Source: Acidiflorens sp963841945 (GTDB lineage Bacteria > Acidobacteriota > Terriglobia > Terriglobales > Acidobacteriaceae). Taken from it: a stretch of DNA of 64,000 nt. The stretch is taken from positions 124,001 through 188,000 of the forward strand of contig CAWJFC010000034.1 of assembly GCA_963841945.1 (NCBI GenBank). Reading direction: 5' to 3'. The translations under genes were made by a program, and so were the position numbers. Below the pieces are notes generated by a model. That model was not told where the DNA came from, ran no database searches, and saw nothing but the letters and a program-made list of their open reading frames with translations. Shown here piece by piece: positions 61,834-64,000 of this stretch; the first letter of the stretch is position 1; every line of letters begins with the position of its first letter.

Positions 61834-62754
61834 TCAAGCAGAAACGGCCGCATGCTCGACCCGATTGCGGCCATTCTTTTTTGCCAAATAGAGCGCGGCG
61901 TCGGCGCGGTTGAGCAGATCCTTCATTTCCTTAACACCAATGCACTCTGAGATCGCGACCCCGAAACTCATCGTGATCGCCTTCTTTACTCCCCCGCCCA
62001 CCACTGGGGTGGCGGCAATCGTCTGACGCAACTCATTGGCGCGCAGCACGGCACCCTCGAGATCGCAGGCCGGCATCACCAGCAGAAATTCCTCGCCGCC
62101 GTAGCGGCCTACGCCGTCGTAGGGCCGCAGCATGGACTGCAGGCGGCGCGCGATCTCGCGCAGCGTGTCGTCGCCAAAAAGATGGCCTTCGGTGTCATTC
62201 ACCTTCTTGAAGTGGTCGATGTCGGCCAGAATTACGCAGAGGGCCCGGCGCTCGCGGCGTGAGCGCTCCAGTTCGCGTTCCAGCATGGCGAAAATTTCTG
62301 CGCGGTTCAACAGCCCGGTCAGCGAATCACGGGTCGCGGCTTCCCGCATCGACTCGCGCGCCGCCACGAGTTCTTCCTGGAGTTCGAGAATCCGTTTGCC
62401 GACGAGCAGGCGCGCCTTCAATTCCGCTTCGTCGAACGGCTTTCTCAGGTAGTCATCGGCGCCGGCCTGGAGCGCATCGAGCATATCCTGACGCGCGTCT
62501 TTGCCGGTCAACACCATGATGTACACATACTGCCCACCGGAACCGGCGGCGCGGATGTGCTGGCAAAGATCGATACCTTCGATGTCCGGAAGCACCCAGT
62601 CGAGAAGAACGAGTTTCGGCGCTCCAGGAGTTCCCAAGACGCGCGCCGCTTCGGTCGCGGTCTCGGCCATGACGGCGTCAAAGCCCCAGCTCCGGAGATG
62701 GCCTCCAATGAGCTGCCGGTAGACAGCGGAATCCTCAACCACCAGAACCTGCAT
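61834..62754 (-). CDS. Response regulator with GGDEF diguanylate cyclase domain
   Basis: The receiver domain (about residues 1-120) has the phospho-acceptor Asp in VLLDWVLPD and the conserved Thr/Lys in LTGKD and LRKPFDEAE. A short coiled-coil links to a GGDEF domain with the intact active site RYGGEEFLL, LADIDHFKKVND and LTGLLNR. It should make c-di-GMP when phosphorylated. No clear RxxD inhibitory site precedes the GGEEF motif. It is PleD/WspR-like in arrangement, with a single receiver domain. Confidence 0.93.
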   Translation of the reverse strand: MQVLVVEDSAVYRQLIGGHLRSWGFDAVMAETATEAARVLGTPGAPKLVLLDWVLPDIEGIDLCQHIRAAGSGGQYVYIMVLTGKDARQDMLDALQAGADDYLRKPFDEAELKARLLVGKRILELQEELVAARESMREAATRDSLTGLLNRAEIFAMLERELERSRRERRALCVILADIDHFKKVNDTEGHLFGDDTLREIARRLQSMLRPYDGVGRYGGEEFLLVMPACDLEGAVLRANELRQTIAATPVVGGGVKKAITMSFGVAISECIGVKEMKDLLNRADAALYLAKKNGRNRVEHAAVSA

Positions 62755-63044
62755 TCTCTACGCCTCCAGTTGGCTGCACTGGCCAACTGCGCACTGACCC
62801 CCTTGAAGTTCAATCGGGAGAGCGATATCTCGGCAACCTGCAGTGACTTACATCATACTGCCAACCTCCGCAGGGTATTAACGGGATATTCAACGGACGT
62901 TCACGCCTTATTAACAATCCCGGCTTTACGATCAAGCTCGTACCAAAACCCAGTTTCGAGATCCCCCGGTAGAAGGTCAGGGATTATGGTGCGCAAAACC
63001 ACACCGTGCTAGTTGTCTAATTTTTCTGTTCCCAGGAGATGAAA

Positions 63045-64000
63045 ATGAAGCGAGTCTTGGCGTTAGCGCTGGCGATAGCGCTGGCGGGCAGCATGTATGC
63101 CGCGGACGCTCCGCAAGAGGGTGCGGCAAAGAGCCCAAGGAAAAAGAAACCGGCTGCGCCCACGGTTGCCAGTCAGCTCATGGAGCTTAAACAGGCCATC
63201 GAAGCACAGCAGCAGCAAATTCAGCAATTAGGACAGCAGGTCCAGAGCCGCGACCAACAGATTCAGCAACTCCAAAACCGTTTGGACCAGAGCCAGGCGG
63301 CGGCTGCGCAAGCGCAGGCCAAGGCCGACGCGGCAGCTTCCGAAACCGCCAATGAGGAGCAAACTGTCTCCTCGCTTAAGAGCGACGTCACGGATCTGAA
63401 AACCAGCGCGACCAGTGTCGCCATGAGTCTTCAGGAAACCCAAAAAACGTTTAAGGATACGGTCGAGAACCCGACGACCATTCACTACAAGGGTATCAAC
63501 ATCACCCCGGGCGGCTTTCTGGCGGCTGAGTCGGTTTACCGTACTCGCGCCCTCGGAGCCGATATCAACACTCCGTTTAACAGCGTGAACTTCCCCGGCA
63601 GCGGCCAAAACGCGATTTCGGAGTTCTTCTATTCCGGCCGTCAGTCCAGAATCTCGATGCTCGCCGAAGGCCACATAACCCCCGACCTGAAGATGAGCGG
63701 CTACTACGAAGCCGACTTCCTCTCCGCCGGCATAACCTCGAACAACAACCAGAGCAACAGTTACACGCTGCGTCAACGGCAGGTGTGGGCGCAGATTGCG
63801 TCCCACGACTGGACCTTCACTGGCGGCCAGATGTGGAGCCTGGTGACAGAAACCAAGAAGGGCATGGACAACCGCTCGGAAGCTTTGCCGATGACCATCG
63901 ATCCGCAGTATACCGTCGGCTTCAGTTGGGCGCGGCAGGCGGGAGTACGGCTGGTCCGCAACTTCGACAATCACTTCTGGATCGGCGCCTCGATCGAAAA
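63045..64000 (+). CDS. Porin-like outer-membrane protein with N-terminal coiled-coil (partial)
   Basis: The gene runs off the right end. The signal peptide (VLALALAIALAGSMYA) is followed by a Lys/Pro linker. A long Gln/Ala-rich coiled-coil (about residues 45-130, with repeated QQIQQL heptads) comes next. The chain then turns into amphipathic beta strands typical of a porin barrel (GGFLAAESVYRTRA, FTGGQMWSLVTETKKG). The layout recalls DcaP-like porins. ATG 63045 is chosen because the aggag Shine-Dalgarno lies 6-7 nt upstream; ATG 63039 is too close to it. Confidence 0.8.
   Translation, partial: MKRVLALALAIALAGSMYAADAPQEGAAKSPRKKKPAAPTVASQLMELKQAIEAQQQQIQQLGQQVQSRDQQIQQLQNRLDQSQAAAAQAQAKADAAASETANEEQTVSSLKSDVTDLKTSATSVAMSLQETQKTFKDTVENPTTIHYKGINITPGGFLAAESVYRTRALGADINTPFNSVNFPGSGQNAISEFFYSGRQSRISMLAEGHITPDLKMSGYYEADFLSAGITSNNNQSNSYTLRQRQVWAQIASHDWTFTGGQMWSLVTETKKGMDNRSEALPMTIDPQYTVGFSWARQAGVRLVRNFDNHFWIGASIE

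Overview
The window looks like chromosomal DNA of an Acidobacteriota bacterium, most likely Terriglobia (Koribacter-like). This is inferred from the mix of gene families: a very large Oar-type TonB receptor with a carboxypeptidase-regulatory-like N-terminal domain, a GloVer-repeat protein, a sedolisin with a choice-of-anchor tail, a nine-repeat bacterial Ig-like lipoprotein, and an ECF sigma factor paired with a TPR-carrying Ser/Thr kinase. The DNA is fairly GC-rich and densely coded. There is no rRNA, CRISPR array, prophage or origin. One intact tRNA gene (tRNA-Arg, anticodon UCU) and one broken copy of it are present.

Layout. 1-10 kb: a sigma factor with its zinc-finger anti-sigma partner (reading frame broken at a C5 run), an ARPP-1-like exported protein, a Nudix hydrolase, a class C beta-lactamase-like hydrolase, a short LigD (phosphoesterase plus ligase), and two exported proteins of unknown role. 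10-18 kb: uvrA coupled to a CPBP protease, pyrE, a GNAT acetyltransferase, mtnA, a dienelactone-hydrolase-like protein and small membrane proteins. 18-32 kb, all on the minus strand: trpC-trpF-trpB, then a 6.2 kb interruption, then trpA-chorismate mutase-DAHP synthase-tyrA and the acetoacetate CoA-transferase pair scoA-scoB. The interruption holds a secreted sedolisin with its own terminator and a 3 kb mobile-looking module. That module has an IS1595-family transposase and three translationally coupled genes (an uncharacterised 257-aa protein, a PIN-domain nuclease and a 59-aa two-helix membrane protein), and an imperfect 24-column direct repeat lies at its edges.

32-46.5 kb: a DHA2-type efflux pump, an AraC-family regulator with a 21-bp-phased direct repeat at its own start, and a plus-strand catabolic run: SMP-30 lactonase, BKACE enzyme, SDR, TonB receptor, GH5-like glycosidase lacking the usual acid/base Glu, MFS importer and type-B carboxylesterase. 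It reads as capture, ester/glycoside trimming, import and oxidation of an unknown compound. 46.6-53.2 kb lies between two copies of the tRNA-Arg promoter and 5' half. It carries the GloVer protein, the sigma/kinase pair and a decayed copper P-type ATPase end. 53.3-64 kb: a SYLF protein, the Ig-repeat lipoprotein behind a sigma-54-like promoter, a dienoyl-CoA-reductase-like SDR, queG, an NfnAB-like flavoprotein pair behind a perfect TGTGA-N6-TCACA site, a response-regulator diguanylate cyclase, and a porin-like gene running off the end.

The best candidate for an undescribed system is the coupled PIN-nuclease trio at 23.3-25.0 kb with its IS1595 transposase. The TonB/BKACE catabolic locus is second. 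All functions are read from sequence motifs and remembered family features; no database search was run.
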